In this document: positions 52,890 through 62,391 of the stretch, in pieces
Layout: the number at the start of each line of letters is the position of its first letter
Position numbering within the stretch: the first letter of the stretch is position 1
Assembly (NCBI GenBank): GCA_019119895.1
Contig: DWWD01000030.1
Coordinates: forward strand, 1-64,000
DNA length: 64,000 bases
DNA from: Candidatus Anaerostipes avistercoris
GTDB taxonomy: Bacteria; Bacillota; Clostridia; Lachnospirales; Lachnospiraceae
Direction: 5' to 3'
Program-made: the position numbers and the translations under genes
The notes under the pieces: model-generated
Database searches by the model: none
The model's input: only the letters and a program-made list of their open reading frames with translations
Told to the model about the DNA's origin: nothing

Positions 52890-53001
52890 GGAAACAACCG
52901 CCGTGAGCGGTTTGACCTGTATAAACTGGGAAACCACCCTGTTGGTTAAAGTTTAAGGGATGGAAGAAAGAGTCGATTAATGTCAGACTCTTTCTTTTTT
53001 T
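52890..53001 (+). ncRNA. Candidate structured RNA with Rho-independent terminator (identity unknown)
   Basis: Hairpin AACCGC-cgtga-GCGGTT; hairpin AAACT..AACCA-ccctgt-TGGTT..AGTTT whose loop CCCT can pair with downstream AGGG; terminator AAGAAAGAGTC...GACTCTTTCTTTTTTT. Confidence 0.5.
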
Positions 53002-53136
53002 GGATAGACTGGTCGGGCGTCCGCCGTGCCTGCATAATTGCTGCTTTGAAGCCTGCTCCTAAAATTATTAGGAGCAGGTCTTAAGGGAAATATAGTAAAA
53101 TTTAGATAAGATAATGATTAAAAAGGGAGGGATCAT

Positions 53137-53733
53137 ATGGCAATTGTACAGTGCCCCAGAGGACATAATTATGACAATTCAAAACACGCCCAGTGTCCAT
53201 ACTGCAGCGGAAGCCAGGCAATCGGAATTACAGTACCGCTGATGGAAGCAGAAACAGGCGGAGAGTTTCCAAGAACATCACCGATGAACCAGCAGACAGG
53301 AGGAATGCAGTATTCATATCCGGGAAGAGAAATCGGGAAAACAGAACCTTATCAAAATGTAACGCAGGGGCTGGATATTAATGAAGAAGGCATTTCCGCG
53401 GTTACAGGGTGGCTTGTATGCATTGAAGGTAAAAAGAAGGGAAAAGATTTTCGGCTTCACGGAGAACGCAATTTTGTGGGAAGAGCCGGATCCAATGATG
53501 TTGTGCTGGACTTTGACGATAAAATCTCATCCGTGGCGAATATCATTATTTCCTATGACGATGAGGAAAATGAATTTTATGTCCAGCCTGGAGAAAATCA
53601 GAAGAATAATGTAAAGGTGAACAATAAGCTGCTGCTGATACCACAGATTCTGAATGATAACGACATCATACGTCTTGGAGAAACCAAACTTCTGTTTCGA
53701 AGATTTTGCAATGATGATTTCAGTTGGGAGTGA
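53137..53733 (+). CDS. FHA domain protein with N-terminal zinc-ribbon-like motif
   Basis: CPRGHNYDNSKHAQCPYC; C-terminal FHA-like VGRAGSNDVVLDFDDKISSVANIIISYDD. Confidence 0.8.
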   Translation: MAIVQCPRGHNYDNSKHAQCPYCSGSQAIGITVPLMEAETGGEFPRTSPMNQQTGGMQYSYPGREIGKTEPYQNVTQGLDINEEGISAVTGWLVCIEGKKKGKDFRLHGERNFVGRAGSNDVVLDFDDKISSVANIIISYDDEENEFYVQPGENQKNNVKVNNKLLLIPQILNDNDIIRLGETKLLFRRFCNDDFSWE

Positions 53734-53737
53734 TGAA

Positions 53738-54595
53738 ATGTTTGGAAGGAGACGGCGCAGAAAGAAAAAAATAACAAAAACAGTAGAAATTCCAGCCGCT
53801 TTTGACAATCTGATCACGGTAGATTTTCAGGGAGTCAGAATAGAATATCAGATTGGAAATGCCCAGCATATCGGAAGCAGAAAAAGACAGGAAGATTCAT
53901 TCGGATTTTCGGATCTTTCAGATGATATTCTTTTGAAAGAGAGGGGAATCTGTGCGGTTTTGGCAGATGGCATGGGCGGTCTGGACTTAGGAAGAGAAGT
54001 CAGCGAACAGGTTGTGAGAGAAACACTGGAGTTCTTTCGAAACATGAATTATCAGGTTTCGATCAGTGAGCAAATGATTTTGTTTTTTCAGAAATTCAGT
54101 CAGCAGATATTTTCAAGATACGGGCGCAGTGGAAAAGCAGGAGCCGGCTCAACCGTTCTTATGGTTGTACTGTATGGAGGACGGGTTTACTGGTGCGCCA
54201 TTGGTGACAGCCGGCTGTATCTGTGGCGCAGAAACCGCCTTTATCAGATGAATGAGGATCACAATTATAAAAATGAACTCATGGGGCAGTATATTTCAGG
54301 AGAAGGAACATTAGAGGAAGCAGCACGAAATCCAAAAAAGGATTTTCTGACAAATTATATAGGATGTCCGGAAACCGTACGGGCAGATGTGAGTTATACA
54401 GGATTTGCCCTTCAAAACGGAGATAAGATCCTGATGGCTACGGATGGATTGTACCATGCGCTTTCTCAGGATGAAATTGCAGAAAAAATGAGAAAGAATC
54501 CGCAGGATGCCTGTACGGAAATGATTCAGGAAGCGGTATCAAGGAAAATTTCAGGGCAGGATAATATGACGGCAATGGCGGTGGGTTTTAATTAG
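53738..54595 (+). CDS. PP2C-family Ser/Thr phosphatase
   Basis: QHIGSRKRQEDSF, LADGMGGLDLGREVSE, AIGDSRLYLWR, SGQDNMTAMAV. Confidence 0.9.
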   Translation: MFGRRRRRKKKITKTVEIPAAFDNLITVDFQGVRIEYQIGNAQHIGSRKRQEDSFGFSDLSDDILLKERGICAVLADGMGGLDLGREVSEQVVRETLEFFRNMNYQVSISEQMILFFQKFSQQIFSRYGRSGKAGAGSTVLMVVLYGGRVYWCAIGDSRLYLWRRNRLYQMNEDHNYKNELMGQYISGEGTLEEAARNPKKDFLTNYIGCPETVRADVSYTGFALQNGDKILMATDGLYHALSQDEIAEKMRKNPQDACTEMIQEAVSRKISGQDNMTAMAVGFN

Positions 54596-54608
54596 CAGGA
54601 GGAGATGT

Positions 54609-55820
54609 ATGAAAAAAAGTATAAAGACAGCGGTTATGGTATTGACTGCTGCAGTGATTCTGATTTTGTGGCAGCCTGGACAGGCGCAGGCGGCAACGCC
54701 TTCAGAAGCGAAGGATAGTGTTGTGTGCATTGCGACGGCAGATGAAAACGGACAGCTTCTGGGATGGGGATCCGGATTCGCCATTGGAAAGCCGGGTGAT
54801 GAGGTGCAGTATATTGCGACAAATTATCATGTCGCTCAGCCGACAGACAAATATGGGGAAGAAATATCCTGCAGCCGGACTGTCTATTTTTCAGCGGCGG
54901 CAGGACGGTCTATGACTGCGGAATTATACTGGTCCAGTGAGGAGCATGATCTGGCAGTTTTAAGACTGCCTGAGCCGACCGATGAAAGAGAGGCAATGGT
55001 ACTGTGTCCTATGGATGAAGTAGATCTGGATGATGATTACGCGGCGCTGGGATATCCGGCAGCATCTATGGCGGCGGATATTGTAAAATTTGATCAGAGT
55101 GATATTTCTGTTACCAGAGGAGGAATCTCCAAGCAGGTTCGTGTAAATGGAACAGATTGTTATCTGGTGGACATTGACATCAGTCAGGGAAATTCCGGAG
55201 GTCCGCTGGTGAATTCCAAAGGCCAGGTTGTGGGAATCAATTCCTTTATGATCGGGGACAACGCCAGATATGCCATAGCCATCGATGAACTGATCCGGAA
55301 TCTGGATCCGGACCAGATTCCGTATACTGTGGCAGGAAGTCTGACAACCAGAATTCTGATCGGAGTGGGAATTGCAGCGGTGATCATTGTGATAATTGCA
55401 GCAGTAATTCTTATAAAAAGAAAAAAGAGAAAAGGTGGAAAAAACCGAGCAGCTTCAGCTGGAGAAATGAAAGGAAATGAAAGGAAAATCCGGACGGTTC
55501 CAAAAGGAAATGCAGCAGTGCTGATGGCAGGGCCGGCGAGTCCGCTGGCGAACCGGAAATTCAGGATCGGAGGACCAGTGAAAATCGGACGGGATGGAAC
55601 CAGATGCAAAATTGCTTTTCCGGTTGATACGAAGGGAGTCAGCGCAGTTCACTGTGAAGTGGAAGCCAGTGAAGATGGCATTGTCGTAAGGGACCTTGGA
55701 TCTACGTATGGAACTTTTTTGTTAGACGGAACGAAACTTGAAAAAGGACAGAGCAGAAAACTTCATTCCGGAGATGCGTTCTATCTGGCTGGTGAAGATA
55801 ACTGGTTCGAGGTACGGTGA
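54609..55820 (+). CDS. Secreted trypsin-like serine protease domain, TM, cytoplasmic FHA domain
   Basis: Signal peptide; NYHVAQ, EEHDLAVLRL, QGNSGGPL triad; TM ILIGVGIAAVIIVIIAAVIL; FHA KIGRDGTRCKIAF...VSAVHCEVE...STYGTFLLDG. Confidence 0.9.
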   Translation: MKKSIKTAVMVLTAAVILILWQPGQAQAATPSEAKDSVVCIATADENGQLLGWGSGFAIGKPGDEVQYIATNYHVAQPTDKYGEEISCSRTVYFSAAAGRSMTAELYWSSEEHDLAVLRLPEPTDEREAMVLCPMDEVDLDDDYAALGYPAASMAADIVKFDQSDISVTRGGISKQVRVNGTDCYLVDIDISQGNSGGPLVNSKGQVVGINSFMIGDNARYAIAIDELIRNLDPDQIPYTVAGSLTTRILIGVGIAAVIIVIIAAVILIKRKKRKGGKNRAASAGEMKGNERKIRTVPKGNAAVLMAGPASPLANRKFRIGGPVKIGRDGTRCKIAFPVDTKGVSAVHCEVEASEDGIVVRDLGSTYGTFLLDGTKLEKGQSRKLHSGDAFYLAGEDNWFEVR

Positions 55821-55821
55821 T

Positions 55822-56562
55822 ATGGACAAGATAGAAGTGTTTGCATATACAAATCCCGGTGGAAGAGAAGATAATGAAGATTACTGTAATTTCAATATAC
55901 AGAAGGGGAAAGCATACTTTGTTCTGGCAGATGGTCTGGGCGGACATGAAGATGGAGAAATTGCATCTCAAAGAGCCGGCAGTTATCTGATGGAACGCCT
56001 GGGAGAAGAAGAAACGACAGGGGAAAATTTATCGGAAATATTAAAGGATACCAATCAGTGGGTGATAAAAGGACAGCAGGAGTATCCGCAAATGAGAACT
56101 ACAGCGGCAGTTGCCTATATACAGGGCGGATATTTCCGGGAAACACACGCCGGGGACAGCAGAATTTATCTGTTTAAAAATGGATGTCTTTATTTCCAGT
56201 CCAGAGATCATTCGGTTGTTCAGCTTCTGGCGGAGATGGGGGAGATTGAACCGGAGGAAATTCGTTTCCATCCGGACCGGAGTAAATTATTAAAAGCCCT
56301 GGGAGATGATAAGAAACTTAAAATACCGGAAAATCCAGAGCCAATCCTGCTGGAACCTAATGATGCCTTTTTGCTGTGCAGTGACGGTTTCTGGGAATAT
56401 GTATGGGAAACAGAAATGGAAATAGATCTCACCAAATCCAGATTGCCGCAGGAATGGGTCTCATTTATGCTGAAACGGCTTCTGAACCGTGTTTCAGGAG
56501 ATTATGACAATATTACAGTAATTGCAGGAATGGTCAGGGGAACAGAGATGGGAGGTGACTGA
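55822..56562 (+). CDS. PP2C-family Ser/Thr phosphatase
   Basis: NPGGREDNEDYC, LADGLGGHEDGEIASQ, HAGDSRIYLFKNG, LCSDGFWEYV, DYDNITVI. Confidence 0.93.
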   Translation: MDKIEVFAYTNPGGREDNEDYCNFNIQKGKAYFVLADGLGGHEDGEIASQRAGSYLMERLGEEETTGENLSEILKDTNQWVIKGQQEYPQMRTTAAVAYIQGGYFRETHAGDSRIYLFKNGCLYFQSRDHSVVQLLAEMGEIEPEEIRFHPDRSKLLKALGDDKKLKIPENPEPILLEPNDAFLLCSDGFWEYVWETEMEIDLTKSRLPQEWVSFMLKRLLNRVSGDYDNITVIAGMVRGTEMGGD

Positions 56563-56563
56563 A

Positions 56564-59122
56564 TTGCATCAGATTGATGATTTATATTTATGTGAGAATT
56601 GCTTTTCGATGATGGAGCCAGGAGAGAAGAGATGTTCTGTCTGCGGATTTGAGAAAGAGAACTATCAGCCGGAAACAGAAGAACTTGCTGTGGGAGAAAT
56701 ACTGGCAGGAAAATATCTGATCGGAAAGATGCTGGGACGGGGAGGTTTCGGAATTACATATCTTGGCTATGATATTCAGGGAAAGAAAAAGGTTGCTATT
56801 AAGGAGTATATGCCTTCGGGTCTTGCTTCCCGGCAGCCTGGCCAGACAGGACTTTCGATTTATTCCGGGGAGCGGATGGAATTATTTGAAAAAGGGGCGC
56901 ACCGGTTTTATGATGAAGCAAAAATGGTGTCTCGTTTTAATGGAAATCCCAATATTGTTTCCGTTTACGAATTTTTCTATGAAAACCAGACTGCCTATTT
57001 TGTCATGGAATATCTGGATGGAATGGACCTGAAACATTATACTGTGGAACGGGGAGGAAGAATTCCGGTAAAAGAAGCCCTGGAGATGATGATGCCGGTT
57101 TTGGATGCACTGGCCATCGTGCACAGTGCCGGAGTGCTTCACAGAGATATTTCACCGGACAATATTTTCCTGACAAAAGATCATCAGGTAAAATTGATTG
57201 ATTTTGGAGCAGCAAGGCAGGTCATCGGAGAGGGGAGCAAGAGTATTTCAGTTGTTGTGAAACAGGGATTTGCGCCGATTGAACAGTATCAGAGTCATGG
57301 CAGATTTGGACCATGGTCCGATGTTTATTCTTTTTGCGCTACTTTTTATTTTATGATAACCGGCGAAGTGCCGGAAGCAGCTATGGACCGAATGGATCTG
57401 GATCAGCTGATGGCGCCTTCTGATATGGGAGTGGATATTCCCAAACCTTTGGAAGCTGTACTCATGCATGGCATGGCATACCGGCCGGCGGACAGAATCC
57501 AGAATGTCATAGAATTGAAAGCTGCTTTTCAGCAGGCAGCATCCGGAGAAATACCTCAGGAATTTAAAACGGAAACGGTTTATGTAAATCCATATTCCAA
57601 TAGTGAAGGATATGGGAACAGCAGGAGCCAGAATGGATATTATGGGAATTCAGGGGGACAAAACAGCGATGTCCGGTCTGATATGGAACCAAGTACAGAA
57701 TATGGCATCTTTCAATTTGAGAAGAATGAGGCATATTATCGCAGTGAATTTGCAAAACTGGAGGAAGGAAAACGGGGGAAATTTCATATTCCGGCATGTT
57801 TTCTCTCATTTTACTGGATGTTTTACCGGAAAATGTTTGCAGAAGGCGGAATTCTGATGGCGGTATTTCTGATATTGTCAATTCTGAGCTCCGTGATTGG
57901 AAGAACTACAGGAAATGCAGCTGCCGCAGGCGTGATTTATACGGTAATCGGAATTGGAATTGCGGCTGCATGCGGATTTCTTGGGAATAAAATTTACTAC
58001 AGATATTATCAGAAAATAAACAAAGAAGCACAGGAAAAAGGAAACTGGGTTTATAAAAAGCGAAGCGGGATTCTGAAGGGCGGACCTCTTGCAGGGACGG
58101 TGGCAGGAGCTGCCGTCGTGTGTATTCTGATTTCCGGAGGAACTGCTTTTCTCATGGGAACCGGAGAAGGAGTCCGGCAGGGTACCGGGGATGCTGCATC
58201 CGTGGGAGCTCCTGCTCTGACTGGAGACGAGGAGGATCAAAGACTAATCAAGATAGTAAAAGACCAGACATATCTGGAAGAAGAAAGTAATAAAACGAAT
58301 GATGAAGTCATGGGGCTGTATTTTGATAATCCTGCATGGAGTGTAGAGGAAGATGAGGATACCGGGAAAAAACAGGTCATTTTTGAAGGTGAAGGATTCT
58401 ATGCGCATCAATGGAAAAAATATCAGTTTGTTTATGAATTGGATGGAGATGAAGCCGAAATGGTAAAATTCAGTGTAGATGGGGATGAGTTGAGGGAAAG
58501 CAGCTGGGGAACATTTTTGCGCAGTATTTATTCTCAGTATGAACATATGGATTCCAGATCGCTGAAAGAGGTAAAATATAGATTCTTTGTCAATACAGTG
58601 TCTCACACAACCCTTGATGAAGCTGAATTTTATCTCCGCAAAGCAAAGATTAATTATAAAACTTCAACGAACAAAAGTGGAGAGAAGAAAACAATTTCTA
58701 CAGATGAGAGCGATGAAACGTATGTATTTTATAAAATGAAAAAGGACATAGATCGGTTTATAACGCAGGGAAATTATATTTTGATCGTCAAAGGAGATGA
58801 AGCGGATGCAGGCGCGTTTCTGGAATATTGTATGGGATGGAGCCAGTCTGCGAAAACGAATTTTTATGGAGGAACCAGTGAGAAACGAATTCAGGAATCT
58901 TCTCTGAAAGAAAGAACGGAGACGGAGATGGATATCATAAAAAATGAAATCTATGCAAGACATGGAATGCAGTTTGACGATCCGCTTATGAACGCATTGT
59001 TTTCTACTAAGGATTGGTACAATGGAAGATATGATGAGGACAGCTTCAGGGGAAATTGGAATTCTGCAGAACAGTATAATTTAAATCTGATTGAAAAAGT
59101 AGAAAAAGAGTTAGGGTATTAA
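56564..59122 (+). CDS. Ser/Thr protein kinase with zinc ribbon, DUF2628-like membrane region and C-terminal YARHG domain (TTG start)
   Basis: CENCFSMMEPGEKRCSVCGFE; GRGGFGITYLGYD; HRDISPDNIFL; LIDFGAARQ; TM segments; NEIYARHGMQFDDPLMNALFSTKDWYNGRY. Confidence 0.93.
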   Translation: MHQIDDLYLCENCFSMMEPGEKRCSVCGFEKENYQPETEELAVGEILAGKYLIGKMLGRGGFGITYLGYDIQGKKKVAIKEYMPSGLASRQPGQTGLSIYSGERMELFEKGAHRFYDEAKMVSRFNGNPNIVSVYEFFYENQTAYFVMEYLDGMDLKHYTVERGGRIPVKEALEMMMPVLDALAIVHSAGVLHRDISPDNIFLTKDHQVKLIDFGAARQVIGEGSKSISVVVKQGFAPIEQYQSHGRFGPWSDVYSFCATFYFMITGEVPEAAMDRMDLDQLMAPSDMGVDIPKPLEAVLMHGMAYRPADRIQNVIELKAAFQQAASGEIPQEFKTETVYVNPYSNSEGYGNSRSQNGYYGNSGGQNSDVRSDMEPSTEYGIFQFEKNEAYYRSEFAKLEEGKRGKFHIPACFLSFYWMFYRKMFAEGGILMAVFLILSILSSVIGRTTGNAAAAGVIYTVIGIGIAAACGFLGNKIYYRYYQKINKEAQEKGNWVYKKRSGILKGGPLAGTVAGAAVVCILISGGTAFLMGTGEGVRQGTGDAASVGAPALTGDEEDQRLIKIVKDQTYLEEESNKTNDEVMGLYFDNPAWSVEEDEDTGKKQVIFEGEGFYAHQWKKYQFVYELDGDEAEMVKFSVDGDELRESSWGTFLRSIYSQYEHMDSRSLKEVKYRFFVNTVSHTTLDEAEFYLRKAKINYKTSTNKSGEKKTISTDESDETYVFYKMKKDIDRFITQGNYILIVKGDEADAGAFLEYCMGWSQSAKTNFYGGTSEKRIQESSLKERTETEMDIIKNEIYARHGMQFDDPLMNALFSTKDWYNGRYDEDSFRGNWNSAEQYNLNLIEKVEKELGY

Positions 59123-59132
59123 TGGAATAAGA

Positions 59133-59166
59133 AATGAGCGGGCGATGTCCCGCTCATTCTTTTTCC
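59133..59166. terminator. Terminator hairpin between convergent genes
   Basis: AATGAGCGGG cgatgt CCCGCTCATTCTTTTT. Confidence 0.85.
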
Positions 59167-59735
59167 GAGAAAATATGGATCAGGTCTTTATATTTTTTCA
59201 ATCCCAGTTTTTTAAGAATTGCCGTCTTTTGATTGGCAATGGTTTTTGAAGAAGAATGCAGTGTCACAGACTTTCCGGTCAGCATATCAAACACAGACCG
59301 CTCCGCAGGAGACAGAGGAGCAAGGACAGCGGAACGGATCAGATGCTGCTGCGGCGTGCTGCCATGGGCAGTATTTCGGATAATCTCCTCAAGACCCTTA
59401 AACTGGCTTTTGAAAACATAGGCGGAGGCAAAGCATCCGGTACAGGCTTCCAGAATGATATCAGAATCCTCAAATGCAGTCAGAATCACGATTTTTGCGT
59501 CTGTCTGCAGCCGGATTTCTTTTCCGATTCTGATACCGTCCAGACCGCCGGATGAAAGATTCAGATCCAGAAGGACAATATCCGGCTGATATTTTTTGGC
59601 AAGGGACAGAGCCTGGAACCCATCGGAACACTGCCCTACCACCTGAAAGTCTTTTTGCTTTTCCAGAGTTTTTCGAATCAGATAACAAAAATCTGCATCA
59701 TCTTCTATCATAAGTATTTTAATCATCTTTTTCAT
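59154..59735 (-). CDS. Response regulator with LuxR-like HTH
   Basis: MIEDDADFCYLIRK, VLLDLNLSSGGLDG; LSPAERSVFDMLTGKSVTLHSSSKTIANQKTAILKKLGL. Confidence 0.85.
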   Translation of the reverse strand: MKKMIKILMIEDDADFCYLIRKTLEKQKDFQVVGQCSDGFQALSLAKKYQPDIVLLDLNLSSGGLDGIRIGKEIRLQTDAKIVILTAFEDSDIILEACTGCFASAYVFKSQFKGLEEIIRNTAHGSTPQQHLIRSAVLAPLSPAERSVFDMLTGKSVTLHSSSKTIANQKTAILKKLGLKKYKDLIHIFSEKE

Positions 59736-59754
59736 TGTAGAATCCTCACTTCTG

Positions 59755-61290
59755 CTATTTTTTTAATTTACGCGGCCTGACAGGGAAGTAAAGAGAAAAA
59801 ACAGACCCTTTGCCCGGCGTGCTGTTTACCTTAATCATTCCCCGATGTTCCTTCATAACTTTGTTACAGTAATAGAGGCCAAGACCGAGATGGTGATTGG
59901 AAATTTTTGTCGTATGGTATGGCTCGAACAAATACGGAAGCTCTTCTTTGGTAATGCCGCAGCCGTTATCCTGTAAATGGATGACGATAAATCGATATTT
60001 CCGCCGGCAGGTAATCTTAAGAATGCCATTGGACGAAAATGATTCAAAAGCATTTCCGATCAGATTATTAAAGACTTCCAGGACATGAGTTTTGTCGCAA
60101 AAAAGAATTATATCATCCGGGCATTCAAGGATGATCTCTGCTTTTCCCTTCATATCATCCGGTATTCCGGCCGCCGCTTCACTGAGCAGATCAAGGAGGC
60201 AGACAGCCTGGATATCCAGAGAAATCTGATTGGAATAAAACTTTGTTTTCTGTACAAAATGTGTAAGATGAGAGGCAGAGCGGTCCAGGATTTCCAGCTC
60301 TTCCGGTGATTCCGACGGAAATTTCTCCCTGAGCATAGAAGTACACCACTGAATCTTCAAAAGCTCATTCTTCAGGGCATGACTGATATACTGTGCATTC
60401 TTCTGGACGATACTATCGTCGATCGTCCAGTCATAAGTTTCTCTTCTGAGCCTTGTGCCGAGAATCCCGTCCCGGAACAGATTGATGATACAGAAAATCA
60501 GCAGGAGAAAAACAATAAAAATATTGCCCTGCCATATTTTGAAAAAAGGACGCAGATTCAGAAGATGTACTACAAAAGCGCTGAACAGCCAGTACCAGAG
60601 CGGCGGCAGAGTAACAATACAGACCAGTTTTTTCTGTTTGCGGCTTCTCTGATTTTGTTCATGAGTCAGACTGCTCAGAAGAAAAAAAGTAACGATAATT
60701 CCATAAATCCAGTTATAGCAGGCTGCGATGGAATAATAGGCAGGATCTTCCAGCTGAAAAAATCTTGTATTCGTAATCGGATAGATGACCGACAAAAGTA
60801 CACCCGGGACAAAAATAAGATAACGCAGCCAGGAAAATATGTTCGGATGTCTTAAATGAAAACCGTTGAAATAGAAACTGAACATAATAGAACAAGGCAG
60901 CGCAAAATAATATAAAACTCCCGTCAGTACGGAATACAGCATATAAGAAAGGTCCGCATTGTAAAAAGAAAATCTGGAAATTAAAACAGGATCCAGCGTG
61001 AAGTAAATATATTCTTTTAATACGCCCATGCTGAAGCAGAGTCCTGCGATCGCGCACCATTGATTGGAGCGGTTCTGGCGGTTGGAAAAATAAACCAGAA
61101 GAAACAGGGACCATATGAGCATGGTAAATAACAGCAGTATATTTCCAGGAAATCCCTCCGACACATTTCCATTCATTTCATATAACCTCCGGGATAAAAA
61201 TAACCATAGCTGATTTAATCTTAAAATATTTTCAGCGGATTGTCTATTTGAAACAGAGCAGGAATTCCCAAAAAACATAGGAGCCCTCAA
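59755..61290 (-). CDS. Sensor histidine kinase with multi-TM N-terminus
   Basis: Multiple TM; QYISHALKNELLKIQW H-box-like; HATPase LQDNGCGITKEELPYLFEPYHTTK, HLGLGLYYCNKVMKEHRG. Confidence 0.87.
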   Translation of the reverse strand: MRAPMFFGNSCSVSNRQSAENILRLNQLWLFLSRRLYEMNGNVSEGFPGNILLLFTMLIWSLFLLVYFSNRQNRSNQWCAIAGLCFSMGVLKEYIYFTLDPVLISRFSFYNADLSYMLYSVLTGVLYYFALPCSIMFSFYFNGFHLRHPNIFSWLRYLIFVPGVLLSVIYPITNTRFFQLEDPAYYSIAACYNWIYGIIVTFFLLSSLTHEQNQRSRKQKKLVCIVTLPPLWYWLFSAFVVHLLNLRPFFKIWQGNIFIVFLLLIFCIINLFRDGILGTRLRRETYDWTIDDSIVQKNAQYISHALKNELLKIQWCTSMLREKFPSESPEELEILDRSASHLTHFVQKTKFYSNQISLDIQAVCLLDLLSEAAAGIPDDMKGKAEIILECPDDIILFCDKTHVLEVFNNLIGNAFESFSSNGILKITCRRKYRFIVIHLQDNGCGITKEELPYLFEPYHTTKISNHHLGLGLYYCNKVMKEHRGMIKVNSTPGKGSVFSLYFPVRPRKLKK

Positions 61291-61400
61291 AGATCAAAAC
61301 CGTGAGTCTTTTTTGCTTTACTTGAAGAAAAACAAATCTTATAATGAAAGAAAGAGAACGGAAGCTGACGGAGAAAAGTACCTGGAGAGGGCAGAAATAT

Positions 61401-62378
61401 ATGAATACAAGCAAGATGAGAAAGTGGAAGAAAAGAGCGGGAATTGTTATTGTTGTCATAGTTTTTGGGATGGTCATTGCGGCTTATGCAAGGACATATT
61501 TTTGTTATGCGCAAAAGTATCAGAAGCATAAAAGAGTGTTCGGAGCAACGTATATGACCATGAATAACCAGTTCTACAAGGTCATCAATAATGAGATCAA
61601 GCTGCAGGTAGAAGAAAACGGAGATCATTTGATCGCCCTGGATCCGGCGCTGGATTCAGAAAAGCAGAATGAGCAGATCAAGTATCTGGTAAAAAAGGAA
61701 GTCGATGTGATCTTCCTGAATCCTGTAGACTGGAAAAAGGTAAAGCCAGGTCTTGAGGCAGCGAAAAAAGCCGGAATTCCGGTGATTGTCATTGATACTC
61801 CGGTATATGATGAAGATTTGGTTGATATGACCATTGTGTCAGATAATTATCAGGCTGGTGTACAATGCGCGCAGGATATGATGAAAAAGAGAAAGGGAGC
61901 CAATATTGTTCTGCTGACCCATAAAACTACGAAGTCAGGAGAGGATCGCATTCAGGGATTTTTGGATACGATCGAAGGTTATGACGGATATCGGATCATT
62001 GATTCTGCGGACACCGAGGGGCAGATTGAGCGTTCCCTTCCAAAAGTAGAAGATATTGTAGAAAAACATGATGATATCAATGTCATTATGGCGCTGAATG
62101 ATCCGGCGGCCATGGGGGCTCTTGCGGCGCTGGACAGCAAGAATTATAACAGAGATGTTCTTGTATACGGAGTAGACGGGTCACCGGAAGCAAAAAAATT
62201 AATTGAAGAAGGCCTGATGACAGGAACATCGGCGCAGTTTCCGAAGCAGATGGCGGATACGGCTATTGAGGCAGCATATCAGCTGATGGAAGGAAAGACG
62301 ATTCCAAAAACAAAAGAAATATCAGTAGAGATGATCACAAAGACTAACATTAGTCAGTTTGACATTAACCGCTGGTAG
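61401..62378 (+). CDS. Membrane-anchored periplasmic sugar-binding-like protein (LacI/RbsB fold)
   Basis: N-terminal TM anchor; KKEVDVIFLNPVDWKKVKPGLEAAKKAGIPVIVIDTPV; VIMALNDPAAMGALAAL; VYGVDGSPEAKKLI. Confidence 0.87.
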   Translation: MNTSKMRKWKKRAGIVIVVIVFGMVIAAYARTYFCYAQKYQKHKRVFGATYMTMNNQFYKVINNEIKLQVEENGDHLIALDPALDSEKQNEQIKYLVKKEVDVIFLNPVDWKKVKPGLEAAKKAGIPVIVIDTPVYDEDLVDMTIVSDNYQAGVQCAQDMMKKRKGANIVLLTHKTTKSGEDRIQGFLDTIEGYDGYRIIDSADTEGQIERSLPKVEDIVEKHDDINVIMALNDPAAMGALAALDSKNYNRDVLVYGVDGSPEAKKLIEEGLMTGTSAQFPKQMADTAIEAAYQLMEGKTIPKTKEISVEMITKTNISQFDINRW

Positions 62379-62391
62379 AGGGGAGGGAAAG

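Noticed and set aside
52890-52960. Possible ZTP (pfl) or preQ1-like riboswitch
   Set aside because: Fragments such as CTGGGAAACCACC resemble parts of known riboswitches, but the full conserved cores are not present; left as an unidentified structured RNA.
53137-59122. Type VI secretion regulatory (PpkA/PppA/Fha) locus
   Set aside because: Shares kinase/phosphatase/FHA components but no T6SS structural genes are present and the likely host is a Firmicute.
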